The notes beneath the pieces are model-generated. The model did no database searches, was not told the origin of the DNA, and saw only the letters and a list, made by a program, of their open reading frames with translations. A DNA stretch of 64,000 nt, taken from contig NZ_QOHK01000001.1 in the NCBI RefSeq assembly GCF_003319175.1, positions 558,001 through 622,000 on the forward strand, given 5' to 3'. Positions 21,094 through 30,395 of the stretch are shown here, one piece after another. A program made the translations under genes and the position numbers. Every line of letters starts with the position of its first letter. The stretch's first letter is position 1. The DNA is from Blastococcus sp. TF02-8. GTDB taxonomy: Bacteria; Actinomycetota; Actinomycetes; Mycobacteriales; Geodermatophilaceae.

Positions 21094-21818
21094 GCCGTCC
21101 CCCGGTCGGTCGTCGCGGCCCCCAGCGACCCCACCTCGACCAGCGGGGTGAGCCGGCCGGCATCCAGCCGGAAGCGGCGGCTCGCCAGGGCGGCCACCGA
21201 GAGGTCGTGGGTGATGGTGACGAGGGCGGCGCCGTTCTCGGCGGTGGCCTGGGCGAGCAGCGCCATCACCTGGGCGCCGGTCTCCACGTCCAGGGCGCCG
21301 GTCGGTTCGTCGGCGAGCACCACCCGCGGGGACCGCAGCAGCGCGCGGGCGATCGCCACGCGCTGCTGCTCGCCGCCGGACAAGCGCTCCGGCACCTGGT
21401 CGGCGCGGGCGCCGAGGCCCACCCGGTCGAGCATCTCCGCGGCGGTGCGCCGCCGGCGGAAGAAGTCGCGCCCGCGGGCGTAGAGCAGCGGCGCGGCCAC
21501 GTTCTCGACCGCCGTCCGCCGCGGGAGCAGGTTGAACTGCTGGAAGACGAAGCCGAACACCTCGCCGCGCAGCCGCGACCGGCGCCGCGCGCGGAGGTGG
21601 TCGGTGGGCTCGCCGTCGAGCAGGTAGCTGCCGGACGTCGGGGTGTCGAGCAGCCCGAGGATGTTGAGCAGCGTCGACTTCCCCGAGCCGGAGCGCCCGA
21701 CGATCGACACGTGCTCCCCCGGGGCGACGTCCAGGTCGACGGCGGTGAGGATCGGCAGCACGCTGCCGTCGGGCAGGTCGACCTGCCGGCTGATGCCGGC
21801 GAGTGAGAGCAGGCTCAT
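21090..21818 (-). CDS. ABC transporter ATPase (MacB/LolD type)
   Basis: The 242-residue energy-coupling subunit of the module. Walker A is GRSGSGKSTLLN near residue 40, the Q-loop FVFQQFNLLPRRTAVENV is of the MacB/LolD type, the signature is LSGGEQQRVAIARAL, Walker B VVLADEPTGALD, and the H-loop ITHD. The ATG at 21818 overlaps the adaptor stop (ATGA). A longer frame exists upstream but runs antiparallel through the adaptor gene and lacks protein character. All three genes appear to be one coupled operon read away from treZ. Confidence 0.94.
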   Translation of the reverse strand: MSLLSLAGISRQVDLPDGSVLPILTAVDLDVAPGEHVSIVGRSGSGKSTLLNILGLLDTPTSGSYLLDGEPTDHLRARRRSRLRGEVFGFVFQQFNLLPRRTAVENVAAPLLYARGRDFFRRRRTAAEMLDRVGLGARADQVPERLSGGEQQRVAIARALLRSPRVVLADEPTGALDVETGAQVMALLAQATAENGAALVTITHDLSVAALASRRFRLDAGRLTPLVEVGSLGAATTDRGTA

Positions 21819-22846
21819 CCGTACGGCCCGCCCATCATCATGTCCTCGTCGACGGTGTCGTCGGGGACGGGGACGAACTGCAGCACCTGCTCGCCCTCGC
21901 TCAGTCCTTCCCGCACCTCGATCCGGTCGCCGTCGCTCAGGCCGAGCGCGATCGAGCGCTGCTCCTGCGCGCCGTCCTCTCCCACCACCCAGACGTTGCC
22001 CTGCTGCACCGAGCCCTGGACCGCGGTGATCGGGACGACCAGCACGTCCTCCGCGGTCCCCGCGTTCACCGCGACGGTGGCGGCCATGCCGGCGAACACC
22101 GTCGTCCCGCCGGGGACGGTGCACCGCGCGGTGGTGCCGCCGCCTCCGGCACCCGGCACGCCCATCGGCCCCCCGCCCGGCGCGGGGTCCCCTCCGGAGG
22201 GGGCGGCCGGAGCACCCAGGGTGAGGCCGGTGCAGGTGAACGGGGCCGGCCCGCCCTGCACCGTCACCTCCGCGGTGGACGGCGGTGCGAGCAGCCGGAA
22301 CTGCTCGGCCTGGGTCAGCGACGCGGTGACCGAGAGGCTGCCGGGCGCGATCTCGCCGATCTTGTCCCCGACCGCCACCACCTGGTCGACCAGGTGGTCC
22401 ATCGAGGAGACGGTCCCCCCGCTGGGCGCCGGGACGGTCACCGTCCGGACCTTGGGCGGCCGCGGCGTGACCGTCGGGTTGCCCTCGGCGTCGGTCCCGG
22501 TCGTGGGCTGCACCTGCTCCTCGACCCGGATCTCCAGCAAGGCCTGGCCTGAGGTGACCGTCTTCCCCTTGTCGGCCAGGATCCGGCGGACGGTGCCCGC
22601 GGCGGTGGCCTTGACCGTGACCGGGTCGTCGGCGACGACGGTGCCGGTGACGGTCACGGTGTTGGCGACGGTCCCGCGCTCGACGGGCACGGTCGGGGAG
22701 GAGAGGTCGAGCACGGGTGCCCCCGGGCCCGCTCCCGCCTCCATGCCGCTCCCGCCGCGGAACGCCAGCACCACCAGCGCGACGGCGATCACCGACCACA
22801 CGAGCAGCCGCAGCGCGGGGAAGACGAGGGTGCGGACCGTGCCCAC
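21815..22846 (-). CDS. efflux adaptor subunit (HlyD/MacA-like)
   Basis: A 343-residue membrane-anchored adaptor. A hydrophobic helix lies near residues 5-30, followed by two lipoyl/barrel-sandwich halves (VERGTVANTVTVTGTVVADDPVTVKA and, later, VRTVTVPAPSGGTVSSM) and a beta-barrel region with a glycine/proline-rich insert. The start was placed at the GTG at 22846 because GGAGG lies 5 nt upstream; the frame extends to 22939 without a ribosome site. In Gram-positive bacteria such adaptors work with MacB-type permeases at the cytoplasmic membrane, often in peptide or antibiotic export. Substrate unknown. The C-terminus is methionine-rich (DEDMMMGGPYG), which could bind metal; this is speculative. 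Confidence 0.85.
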   Translation of the reverse strand: MGTVRTLVFPALRLLVWSVIAVALVVLAFRGGSGMEAGAGPGAPVLDLSSPTVPVERGTVANTVTVTGTVVADDPVTVKATAAGTVRRILADKGKTVTSGQALLEIRVEEQVQPTTGTDAEGNPTVTPRPPKVRTVTVPAPSGGTVSSMDHLVDQVVAVGDKIGEIAPGSLSVTASLTQAEQFRLLAPPSTAEVTVQGGPAPFTCTGLTLGAPAAPSGGDPAPGGGPMGVPGAGGGGTTARCTVPGGTTVFAGMAATVAVNAGTAEDVLVVPITAVQGSVQQGNVWVVGEDGAQEQRSIALGLSDGDRIEVREGLSEGEQVLQFVPVPDDTVDEDMMMGGPYG

Positions 22847-23037
22847 GGTGACCTCCGACGGATAGGGCACCGAGCGGTACCGGTGGCGCGGGAGACTAGC
22901 GGGTGAGAGGCCGGCCACGGAGGGTTTTCGTCGCGGCACGCGGGTGACCGCCGTCCCGCGCTCCGGATGGTTGGGACGCCCGAACGCGGGCAGGACTCCC
23001 CCGCCCCCCGCCGTCCCCGATTCCCGGAGGCCCCCGC

Positions 23038-24792
23038 ATGCCCGCTCCCGTCGAGTTCGCCGTCTGGGCGCCCCTGCCCGAACGCGTGCGAGTGCAGGTC
23101 GACGGCACCGTCCACGACATGCGCAGGGACGACGGCGGCTGGTGGCGTACCGAGGTCGAGGCCCGGCCGGACGCCGACTACGGCTTCCTCCTGGCCGACG
23201 ACGAAACGCCCCGCCCCGATCCGCGCTCGCGCCGCCAGCCCGAGGGCGTGCACGGGCTCTCCCGCCGGTTCGACCCGTCCGCCTACGCGTGGGGCGACTC
23301 CGCCTGGACCGGGCGCCCCCTGGCCGGCGGCGTCGTCTACGAGATGCACATCGGGACCTTCACCCCCGAGGGCACGCTCGACTCGGCGATCGAGCGGCTG
23401 GACCACCTGGTCGACCTCGGCGTGGACTTCGTCGAGCTGCTGCCGGTGAACGCCTTCAACGGCACGCACAACTGGGGCTACGACGGCGTGCTCTGGTACG
23501 CGGTGCAGGAGACCTACGGCGGCCCGGAGGCCTACCAGCGGTTCGTCGACGCCTGCCACCAGCGCGGCCTCGGCGTGATCCAGGACGTCGTCTACAACCA
23601 CCTCGGCCCGTCGGGGAACTACCTGCCGCTGTTCTTCCCGATCTTCGCCGAGGGCGGCTCCAACACCTGGGGCGACTCGATCAACCTGAGCGGCCCGGAC
23701 TCCGACGAGGTGCGCCGCTACATCCTCGACAACGTGCTCATGTGGCTGCGCGACATGCACGTCGACGGTCTGCGGCTGGACGCGGTCCACGCCCTCGTGG
23801 ACGAGCGTGCCACGCCGATCCTGGAGGAGATGTCGGCCGAGGTGGACAAGCTCTCGGTCGCCGTCGGCCGGCCGCTGACCCTGATCGCGGAGAGCGACCT
23901 CAACGACCCGCGGATGGTCACTCCCCGCGCGGCCGGGGGCAGCGGCATCCACGCCCAGTGGAGCGACGACTTCCACCACGCGCTGCACACCACGCTGACC
24001 GGCGAGGGGCAGGGCTACTACGCGGACTTCGCCGAGGCGGGTCTCGGCGGCCTCGCCAAGACGCTGACCGGCGCCTTCTTCCACGACGGCAGCTGGTCGA
24101 GCTTCCGCAAGCGCTCGCACGGCCGCCCCGTCGACACCGCCCGGCTGCCCGGCTGGAAGTTCCTCGGCTACCTGCAGGACCACGACCAGATCGGCAACCG
24201 GGCCACCGGCGACCGGATCTCCGAGACCCTCTCCCCCGGGCTGCTCGCCGTCGGCGCGACCCTGGTGCTGACCGCGCCGTTCACCCCGATGCTGTTCATG
24301 GGCGAGGAGTGGGGTGCCCGCACCCCGTGGCAGTTCTTCACCAGCCACCCCGAGCCCGAGCTCGGCGAGGCGACGGCGAAGGGGCGCATCGGCGAGTTCG
24401 CCGAGCACGGCTGGGACCCCGAGATCGTGCCGGACCCGCAGGACCCGGAGACCTTCACCCGCTCCAAGCTCGACTGGTCCGAGCCCGGCAAGGAGCCGCA
24501 CGCCCGGCTGCTCGGGATCACGCGGACGCTGCTGGCGCTGCGGAAGCAGCACCCCGACCTCGTCGACCCCGACCTGTCCGCGGTCGAGGTCAGCTGGGAC
24601 GACGAGGACCGCACGATCACCGTGCACCGCGGCGCGCTGCGGGTGGTGGCCAACCTGGCCGGTCAGCCGCGTCCGGTGGCCCTGGACCGCGCCGCGGCCG
24701 GCGTGGTCTTCTCCACCGGTGACGAACCCCAGCTGGACGGGACGACAGTGACCCTCCCCGCGGAGAGCGCGGCCATCCTGTCCACCCGCTGA
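23038..24792 (+). CDS. treZ: malto-oligosyltrehalose trehalohydrolase
   Basis: Releases free trehalose from the product of TreY. The 584-residue GH13 enzyme has an N-terminal CBM48-like domain ([17 protein letters not shown]) and a barrel with [20 protein letters not shown], nucleophile region [11 protein letters not shown], acid Glu in LIAESDLND and [15 protein letters not shown]. The [17 protein letters not shown] motif is typical of TreZ. The ATG at 23038 is preceded by GGAGG. It is divergent from the ABC efflux operon, which splits it from glgX-treY; the three trehalose genes otherwise face the same way, so the efflux operon may be an insertion. Confidence 0.97.
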   Translation: MPAPVEFAVWAPLPERVRVQVDGTVHDMRRDDGGWWRTEVEARPDADYGFLLADDETPRPDPRSRRQPEGVHGLSRRFDPSAYAWGDSAWTGRPLAGGVVYEMHIGTFTPEGTLDSAIERLDHLVDLGVDFVELLPVNAFNGTHNWGYDGVLWYAVQETYGGPEAYQRFVDACHQRGLGVIQDVVYNHLGPSGNYLPLFFPIFAEGGSNTWGDSINLSGPDSDEVRRYILDNVLMWLRDMHVDGLRLDAVHALVDERATPILEEMSAEVDKLSVAVGRPLTLIAESDLNDPRMVTPRAAGGSGIHAQWSDDFHHALHTTLTGEGQGYYADFAEAGLGGLAKTLTGAFFHDGSWSSFRKRSHGRPVDTARLPGWKFLGYLQDHDQIGNRATGDRISETLSPGLLAVGATLVLTAPFTPMLFMGEEWGARTPWQFFTSHPEPELGEATAKGRIGEFAEHGWDPEIVPDPQDPETFTRSKLDWSEPGKEPHARLLGITRTLLALRKQHPDLVDPDLSAVEVSWDDEDRTITVHRGALRVVANLAGQPRPVALDRAAAGVVFSTGDEPQLDGTTVTLPAESAAILSTR

Positions 24793-24793
24793 C

Positions 24794-25522
24794 GTGCGCC
24801 GGCTGTTCCCCGACCCCGCCCCCCTGGACGACGACGAGGGCCTGGTCGAGGCCTACCGCTGCCCGGACGGTCGGTGGCTGCGGATGGACTTCATCGCCTC
24901 GCTCGACGGCGCCATCACCGTCGACGGGGTGAGCGAGGGTCTGGGCTCCCCCGGCGACCGGCGGGTGTTCCGGGTGCTGCGGGCCCTGGCCGACGTCGTG
25001 CTGGTCGGGCACGGCACCGCCGCGGTCGAGGGTTACCACCCGGTGCTGCTCGGGTCCTCCGTCGGCCGGTTGCGGGAGTCGATCGGCCGCCACCCGACGC
25101 TGCCGATCGCGGTGGTGTCGCGGCGGGCGTCCCTGGACCCGGCGAGCAGCCTGGTGGTCGATGCCGTCTCCCCCACGATCCTGGTCACCTGCGCGGCCTC
25201 CGACGCCGGCCGACGGGCGGCGCTCGCCGACGCCGGGGTCGACGTGCTGGTCTGCGGGGACGAGGACGTCGACCTGCCGACCGCACTCGACGCGCTGGCC
25301 GACCGCGGCCTGGAGCAGGTGACCTGCGAGGGCGGCCCGCAGCTGCTCCGCTCCGCCCTGGCCGCAGGGGTGGTCGACGAGCTCGACCTCTCGATCTCCC
25401 CCGCCCTCGTCGGTGGCGAGGCGCGCCTGCTCGACGGCGCGCCGGGCGGCGCCCTGCCGCTCTCCCTCCGCCAGGTGCTGGAGGAGGACGGGATGCTCTT
25501 CACCCGTTACTCGGTGGGCTGA
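24794..25522 (+). CDS. RibD C-terminal/dihydrofolate-reductase-fold reductase
   Basis: A 242-residue protein of the RibD C-terminal family, which includes the pyrimidine reductase of riboflavin synthesis. Visible features: MDFIASLDGAITVDG at the substrate site, SPGDRRVFRVLRALADVVLVGHGT, the NADPH-binding CEGGPQLLRSALAAGVVDELDLSISP, and a final YSVG. No deaminase domain is fused. It starts with GTG one base after the treZ stop, so translation is probably coupled to treZ. The actual substrate is not known; stand-alone members of this family are common in actinobacteria and rarely tested. Confidence 0.85.
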   Translation: MRRLFPDPAPLDDDEGLVEAYRCPDGRWLRMDFIASLDGAITVDGVSEGLGSPGDRRVFRVLRALADVVLVGHGTAAVEGYHPVLLGSSVGRLRESIGRHPTLPIAVVSRRASLDPASSLVVDAVSPTILVTCAASDAGRRAALADAGVDVLVCGDEDVDLPTALDALADRGLEQVTCEGGPQLLRSALAAGVVDELDLSISPALVGGEARLLDGAPGGALPLSLRQVLEEDGMLFTRYSVG

Positions 25523-25549
25523 GCCGACCCGACCTGCCACGCTCCTGCC

Positions 25550-25951
25550 GTGACCTGGGACGACGTGAAGGTGCTGCTGCGGTCCGTGGCCGAGGAGCAC
25601 GGTGGCCGGCTGGTCGACCTCGGGCTGCTCGTCGAGCTCGTCCCGCCGGGCACCGGCTCGCGGATCCGCGTCTCCGGCCTGGATCCGGAGTCGGTCCGCG
25701 TGGAGACCGGCTGGTTCCTGCGGATCACCGTCGAGCTCGACGAGGGATCGGACCACCTGCGCGAGGTCGTCGCCGCGCTGATGACCGGCCGTGCGCAGGA
25801 GACCGTCGGCATCCAGGACGGTCGGGCCGTGGAGCACGGCTGGCACGTGGAGTACCCGAGCGGCGCACGCAGCGCGACGCCGGTCCCGGCCGACCCGCAC
25901 GCGGTGCAGCACCCGCTGCCCGCGTGGGGGCCGGCCGATGGCCCCGGGTGA
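25550..25951 (+). CDS. hypothetical protein, downstream of the RibD-like gene
   Basis: A 133-residue soluble protein of no family I recognise. It begins TWDDVKVLLRSVAEEHGG with a helix, followed by alternating strands (LVELVPPGTGSRIRVSGL, WFLRITVELDEG) and a proline-rich tail. The GTG at 25550 is 27 bp after the RibD-like gene and likely belongs to the same transcript; CACGCT lies 6 nt before it, close to the leaderless -10 pattern seen elsewhere in this window. Codon use is normal. Nothing shows its job. Confidence 0.6.
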   Translation: MTWDDVKVLLRSVAEEHGGRLVDLGLLVELVPPGTGSRIRVSGLDPESVRVETGWFLRITVELDEGSDHLREVVAALMTGRAQETVGIQDGRAVEHGWHVEYPSGARSATPVPADPHAVQHPLPAWGPADGPG

Positions 25952-26026
25952 CGGCGACGCGCCGGTCGCCCCGGGAGCCGGTCACCGCTCCGGACTCCCG
26001 GCACCACACGGGACACCACGGGTCAC

Positions 26027-26095
26027 CACGGGGCTCCTGGGGCGGTCGGGGCGTGTGGGGCTGTCGTGTGTGGAGGGACACCACGGAGCCCCGTG
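26027..26095. other. inverted repeat upstream of the surface protein gene
   Basis: The 246-bp gap before the surface protein contains CACGGGGCTCC (26027-26037) and its exact complement (26085-26095), 47 nt apart, amid several CACCACGG copies. It could fold in the leader of that gene or act as a binding site. No clear promoter was found. Confidence 0.4.
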
Positions 26096-26197
26096 AGGTA
26101 TGGCACATGCCGCCGGTGTGGCTCGTCACGGACGCACGACGTCTCACCCGACTCTGTTGTGCGCAACCGTGCCGTGCAGAAATGGATGGGTCTTCAC

Positions 26198-29156
26198 ATG
26201 AAGCGATCACTGGTCGCCGGGGTCCTGGCGACGTCGATCACCGGGCTCGGGCTGGTGGCCGCAGCGCCGCCGGCAGCAGCTGCGGCTCCGCTCAGCCACA
26301 TCGGCACGGCGACGCTCACCTCCAGCACCGACGAGCCCGGGCGCCTCGCCGTCAGCCCGGACGGCACCAAGATCTGGGCTCCCAGCCTCGCCGGCGGCAC
26401 CACGATCGACGCGTTCGCCGGGACCACCTCGCCCACCGTGACCAGGTACTCGACGGGCACGGCCGCCGACCCGTGGGAGGTCGCCTTCACCCCGGACAGC
26501 GCGGCAGCGTTCGTGACCAGCACCTCGGGCAACAAGGTGGTCCGCATGAACGCGTCCACCGGCGCGGTGGTGACGACCATCCCGGTGGGCACCGCACCCC
26601 AGGGCATCGCGGTGGGCACCACGGCCACCGGCGTGCGGGCGTACGTCGTCAACACCGGGTCGAACTCCGTGTCGGTGATCGACACGAGCTCCAACACCGT
26701 CGTCACCACGATCCCCTCGGTGGGCACGGCTCCCCAGGTCGTGGCGCTGGCACCCGACGGCCGCACCGCCTACGTGGGCGTCTCGGGCGGCGTCGCCGTC
26801 GTCGACACCTCCACCAACACGGTCACCAGCACCGTGTCCCTCGCCAACGGTTCGGGGCACGTCGTGCGCGACCTCGTCGTCGCCCCGGACGGGAAGCGCT
26901 TCTACGCGGCCCACGACGACAACAGCGCCGGCATCTACAGCGAGGGCTGGATCAGCGCCTACAGCACCGCCGCGCTGACGCACGTCGCCTCCAGCAACAC
27001 CAGCAACGGCTCGCCCGAGGGCTTCACCCAGATCGCGCTGACCCCGGACGGCAAGACCCTCTACGGTGCCGTGGCCGGGCAGACGTCCACCGCGGCGATC
27101 TGGTGGTACGACACCGCCGCTTTCACCGCCCCGGGCACCCCGGTCGTCGAAGCCGGCTCCACGCAGGCCGCCAGCCACGACAACTTCGGCATCGCCGCCT
27201 CCCCGACGGCGAACCTCGTCTACGTCACCGCGCGGCAGTTCCCGTCCTACAACATGTGGGCCGGCTTCGACGTCTACTCGACGCCCAGCACCGTGCCGGG
27301 GGCGCCCCGCACACCGAGTGCGAGCTCGGGAAGCGGGAGCGCGACCGTCAGCTGGACCGCACCAGCCAGCAACGGCGGCAGCGCGATCACCGGCTACACC
27401 GTCACCGCCTCCCCGGCGGCGCGACCTGCACCACCACCGGTGCGCTCACCTGCACCGTGACCGGCCTGACCAACGGGACCAGCTACACCTTCGCCATCAC
27501 CGCCACCAACGCCAACGGCACCGGCCCCGCGGCCACCGCGGTCCCCGCCGCCGCCGCTGCGCCAGGAGCGCCGCGCACCCCTCGGCCACCGCCGGGCACA
27601 CGAGCGCGTCGGTCAGCTGGACCGCACCGGCCAGCGACGGCGGTAGCGCGATCACCGGGTACACCGTCACCGCCTCTCCCGGCGGCGCGACCTGCACCAC
27701 CACCGGTGCGCTCACCTGCACCGTGACCGGCCTGACCAACGGGACCAGCTACACCTTCGCCATCACCGCCACCAACGCCGTGGGAACCGGCCCGGCGTCC
27801 GCGGCGACCACGGCGGTCACGCCGGCCCCCGGTCCCCCGACCGCGCCACGGACACCCACCGCCGTGGCGGGCAACGCGCGCGCGTCCGTCAGCTGGACCG
27901 CACCGGCCAGCGACGGGGGCAGCCCGATCACCGGCTACGTCGTGACCGCGTCGCCCGGCGGGGCCTCCTGCGTCACCAGCACCCTGGCCTGCGCCGTGAC
28001 CGGGTTGACCAACGGCACCGCGTACACGTTCTCGATCGTGGCGACCAACTCGGCCGGGACCGGGCCGGCGTCGACGGCCACGACCGCCGTCACCCCGGCG
28101 CCCAGCGCGCCGACCGCCCCCCGCTCCCCCGTGGCGACCTCCGGCAGCCGGCAGGTCACGGTCACCTGGACCGCTCCGGCCGACGACGGCGGCTCCCCCA
28201 TCACCGGGTACAGCGTCACGGCCGCCCCCGGCGGCGGGACCTGCACCACGACCGGCGCGCTGACCTGCACCGTGACGGGTCTGACCGATGGCACGGCCTA
28301 CACGTTCGCCATCACCGCGACCAACGCCGTCGGCACCGGCCCCTCGGCCGGCGTCGCCGCCACGCCGGCCGCCGGCTCACCCGGTCCCGTGACGGGGGTG
28401 CTGGCCACTGCGCGGACGTCGTCGATCGACGTGTCCTGGACCCCGCCCACGACGGGGAGTCCGGTCGACCACTACCTCGTGACCGCCTCCCCCGGCCGGG
28501 CGACGTGCCGGACCAGCACGACCTCGTGCGTGCTCGGCGGTGTCGAGGGGGTCGCCTACACGGTGACGGTGCAGGCCGTGGACGCGCTCGGCCGGGTCGG
28601 GCAACCGGGTTCGGCCTCGACCACGCCGGTGCGCGCCCCGCAGATCGCCACGGCCCCGCCGGCCGACGCGCCGCTCACGCTGACCACCGACCAGGGTCGG
28701 ATCAGCGTCGTCTCCCCCGGCCAGGCGCTCACCGTGCTCGGGACCGGCTTCGCGGCCCACTCCACCGCGACCATCGCCATCTACTCGACCCCGGTCGTGC
28801 TCGGCACGGTCGTCACCGACGGCAACGGCAACTTCGCCAAGCCCGTGGTGGTGCCGCCGGAGCTCGCCGCCGGCACGCACACCCTGGTCGCCTACGGGGT
28901 CGACCCGGCCGGCGCCACGCACTCCATGCGCATGCTGGTCACCGTCTCGAAGGCATCGGGCACGGGTCCTGCCGGATCGGCGACCGCAGCGCGCGGCCGC
29001 GGCTCCTCGCTCGCCTCCACCGGCGCCGACGTCGCCGCTCCGCTCACGGGCGGGATAGCGCTGACGGCGCTGGGCCTCGGGCTGCTGCTCGTCGCGCAGC
29101 GACGGCGCGCGGCGGCCGGGGCGAGGACGTCGATGCCCGCCGCCCGGGACGACTGA
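26198..29156 (+). CDS. LAXTG surface protein, beta-propeller plus FN3 domains (two frameshifts as sequenced)
   Basis: Exported protein: signal peptide MKRSLVAGV...AAAPPAAAAAP, then a YVTN-type beta-propeller (VSPDGTKIW, FTPDSAAAFV, APDGRTAYVG, APDGKRFYAA, TPDGKTLYGA), five fibronectin type III domains and an Ig-like domain. It ends with LASTG, a hydrophobic helix and RRRAAAG, a class E sortase anchor. As sequenced the frame breaks twice: near 27413 and near 27575, each where a run of five C's expected from sister repeats has four. The first frame stops at 27460; the last resumes and ends at 29156. It is either a broken gene or an assembly error. ATG 26186 is another possible start. Confidence 0.75.
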
Positions 29157-29172
29157 CCGCACCCGAGCAGCG

Positions 29173-29214
29173 CCGCACCGAGCCGGTGGCCCCGTGGCCG
29201 CCGGCTCGGTGCGG
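29173..29214 (+). terminator. terminator of the surface protein gene
   Basis: Perfect 14-bp stem (29173-29186 with 29201-29214) with a further GGCC/GGCC pairing inside, 17 nt after the stop codon. Confidence 0.8.
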
Positions 29215-29242
29215 CCCACCTGGGACTGCTTGACTGACCGGC

Positions 29243-30310
29243 ATGGATCTCCCCGTGCAGCCGCCGGTGAAGCCGATGCTGGCCAAGGCCGCGACGAAGG
29301 TGCCCGTCGGCGACTTCCTGTACGAGCCCAAGTGGGACGGCTTCCGCTGCATCGTCTTCCGCGACGGCGACGAGGTGGAGCTGGGCAGCCGCAACGAGCG
29401 CCCGCTGACGCGCTACTTCCCCGAGGTGGTCGCCGCGGTCAAGGCCCATCTGCCGGAGCGCTGCGTCGTCGACGGCGAGATCATCGTGCCGCGCGGCGAC
29501 CGGCTGCACTTCGAGGCGCTGCTCCAGCGCATCCACCCCGCCGAGTCGCGGATCAACCTGCTGGCCGAGCAGACGCCGGCCTCCTTCGTCGCCTTCGACC
29601 TGCTCGCCCTCGGCGACGAGGCGCTGGTCGAGACCCCCTTCGCCGAGCGCCGCGCCCGGCTGGAGACGGCGCTGGCCGGCATCGAGCCGCCGATCTACCT
29701 GACCAGCGTCACCCGGGACCCCGCCACCGCCGAGCGCTGGTTCGAGACCTTCGAGGGGGCGGGGCTGGACGGCGTCGTCGCGAAGGCCGCGGACCTCCCC
29801 TACGGCCCGGACCAGCGGCTCATGACCAAGGTCAAGCACGTGCGCACGGCCGACTGCGTCGTCGCCGGGTTCCGCTGGCACAAGAGCGGACCTATCGTCG
29901 GCTCGCTCCTGCTGGGGCTGTACGAAGGCGGCGAGCTGCAGCACATCGGCGTCGCGGCGTCCTTCCCCATGAAGCGCCGGGCCGAGCTGGTCGAGGAGCT
30001 CGCGCCCTACTGCGCCGAGGAGATCGACGGCCACCCGTGGCAGGACTGGGCGAACGCCCAGGTGCAGGCCGACGGCGAGCAGCGGATGCCCGGGGCGGTC
30101 AGCCGCTGGAACGCGAAGAAGGACCTGTCCTGGGTGCCGCTGCGCCCCGAGCTGGTCGTCGAGATAAAGTACGACCAGCTCGAGGGGCGACGACTTCGTC
30201 ACACCGGCCAGTTCCTGCGCTGGCGCCCGGACAAGGACCCCCGCGACTGCACGTACGACCAGCTCGACGTGCCGGTTCGCTACGACCTGGGTGAGGTGCT
30301 CGACGGCTGA
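29243..30310 (+). CDS. ligC: ATP-dependent DNA ligase LigC
   Basis: Seals nicks using ATP; actinobacterial LigC works in minor end-joining and in stationary-phase excision repair. The 355-residue length and order fit: motif I EPKWDGFRC with the adenylated lysine near residue 30, motif Ia RNERPLTRYFPE, motif III FVAFDLLAL, motif IV EGVVAK-like LDGVVAKAADLPY, motif V TKVKHVRTADCVV, then an OB-fold ending RHTGQFLRWRPDKDP. The ATG at 29243 was chosen for the conserved PVKPMLAKAA start. A stand-alone LigD-type polymerase lies 1.7 kb downstream, as in M. tuberculosis, but here a peptidase gene separates them. Confidence 0.92.
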   Translation: MDLPVQPPVKPMLAKAATKVPVGDFLYEPKWDGFRCIVFRDGDEVELGSRNERPLTRYFPEVVAAVKAHLPERCVVDGEIIVPRGDRLHFEALLQRIHPAESRINLLAEQTPASFVAFDLLALGDEALVETPFAERRARLETALAGIEPPIYLTSVTRDPATAERWFETFEGAGLDGVVAKAADLPYGPDQRLMTKVKHVRTADCVVAGFRWHKSGPIVGSLLLGLYEGGELQHIGVAASFPMKRRAELVEELAPYCAEEIDGHPWQDWANAQVQADGEQRMPGAVSRWNAKKDLSWVPLRPELVVEIKYDQLEGRRLRHTGQFLRWRPDKDPRDCTYDQLDVPVRYDLGEVLDG

Positions 30311-30382
30311 CGCCGGGTCACGACGGCGCCGGGGAGGTCGCCCGATCGGGAGCGAGCGCCTGCACCGACGGCCCCTGGCTCC

Positions 30383-30388
30383 TAGGCT
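30383..30388 (+). promoter_or_regulatory. -10 box of the lipoprotein peptidase gene (leaderless)
   Basis: TAGGCT, 7 nt before the ATG at 30396; the gene can be transcribed apart from ligC. Confidence 0.45.
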
Positions 30389-30395
30389 CGTGATC

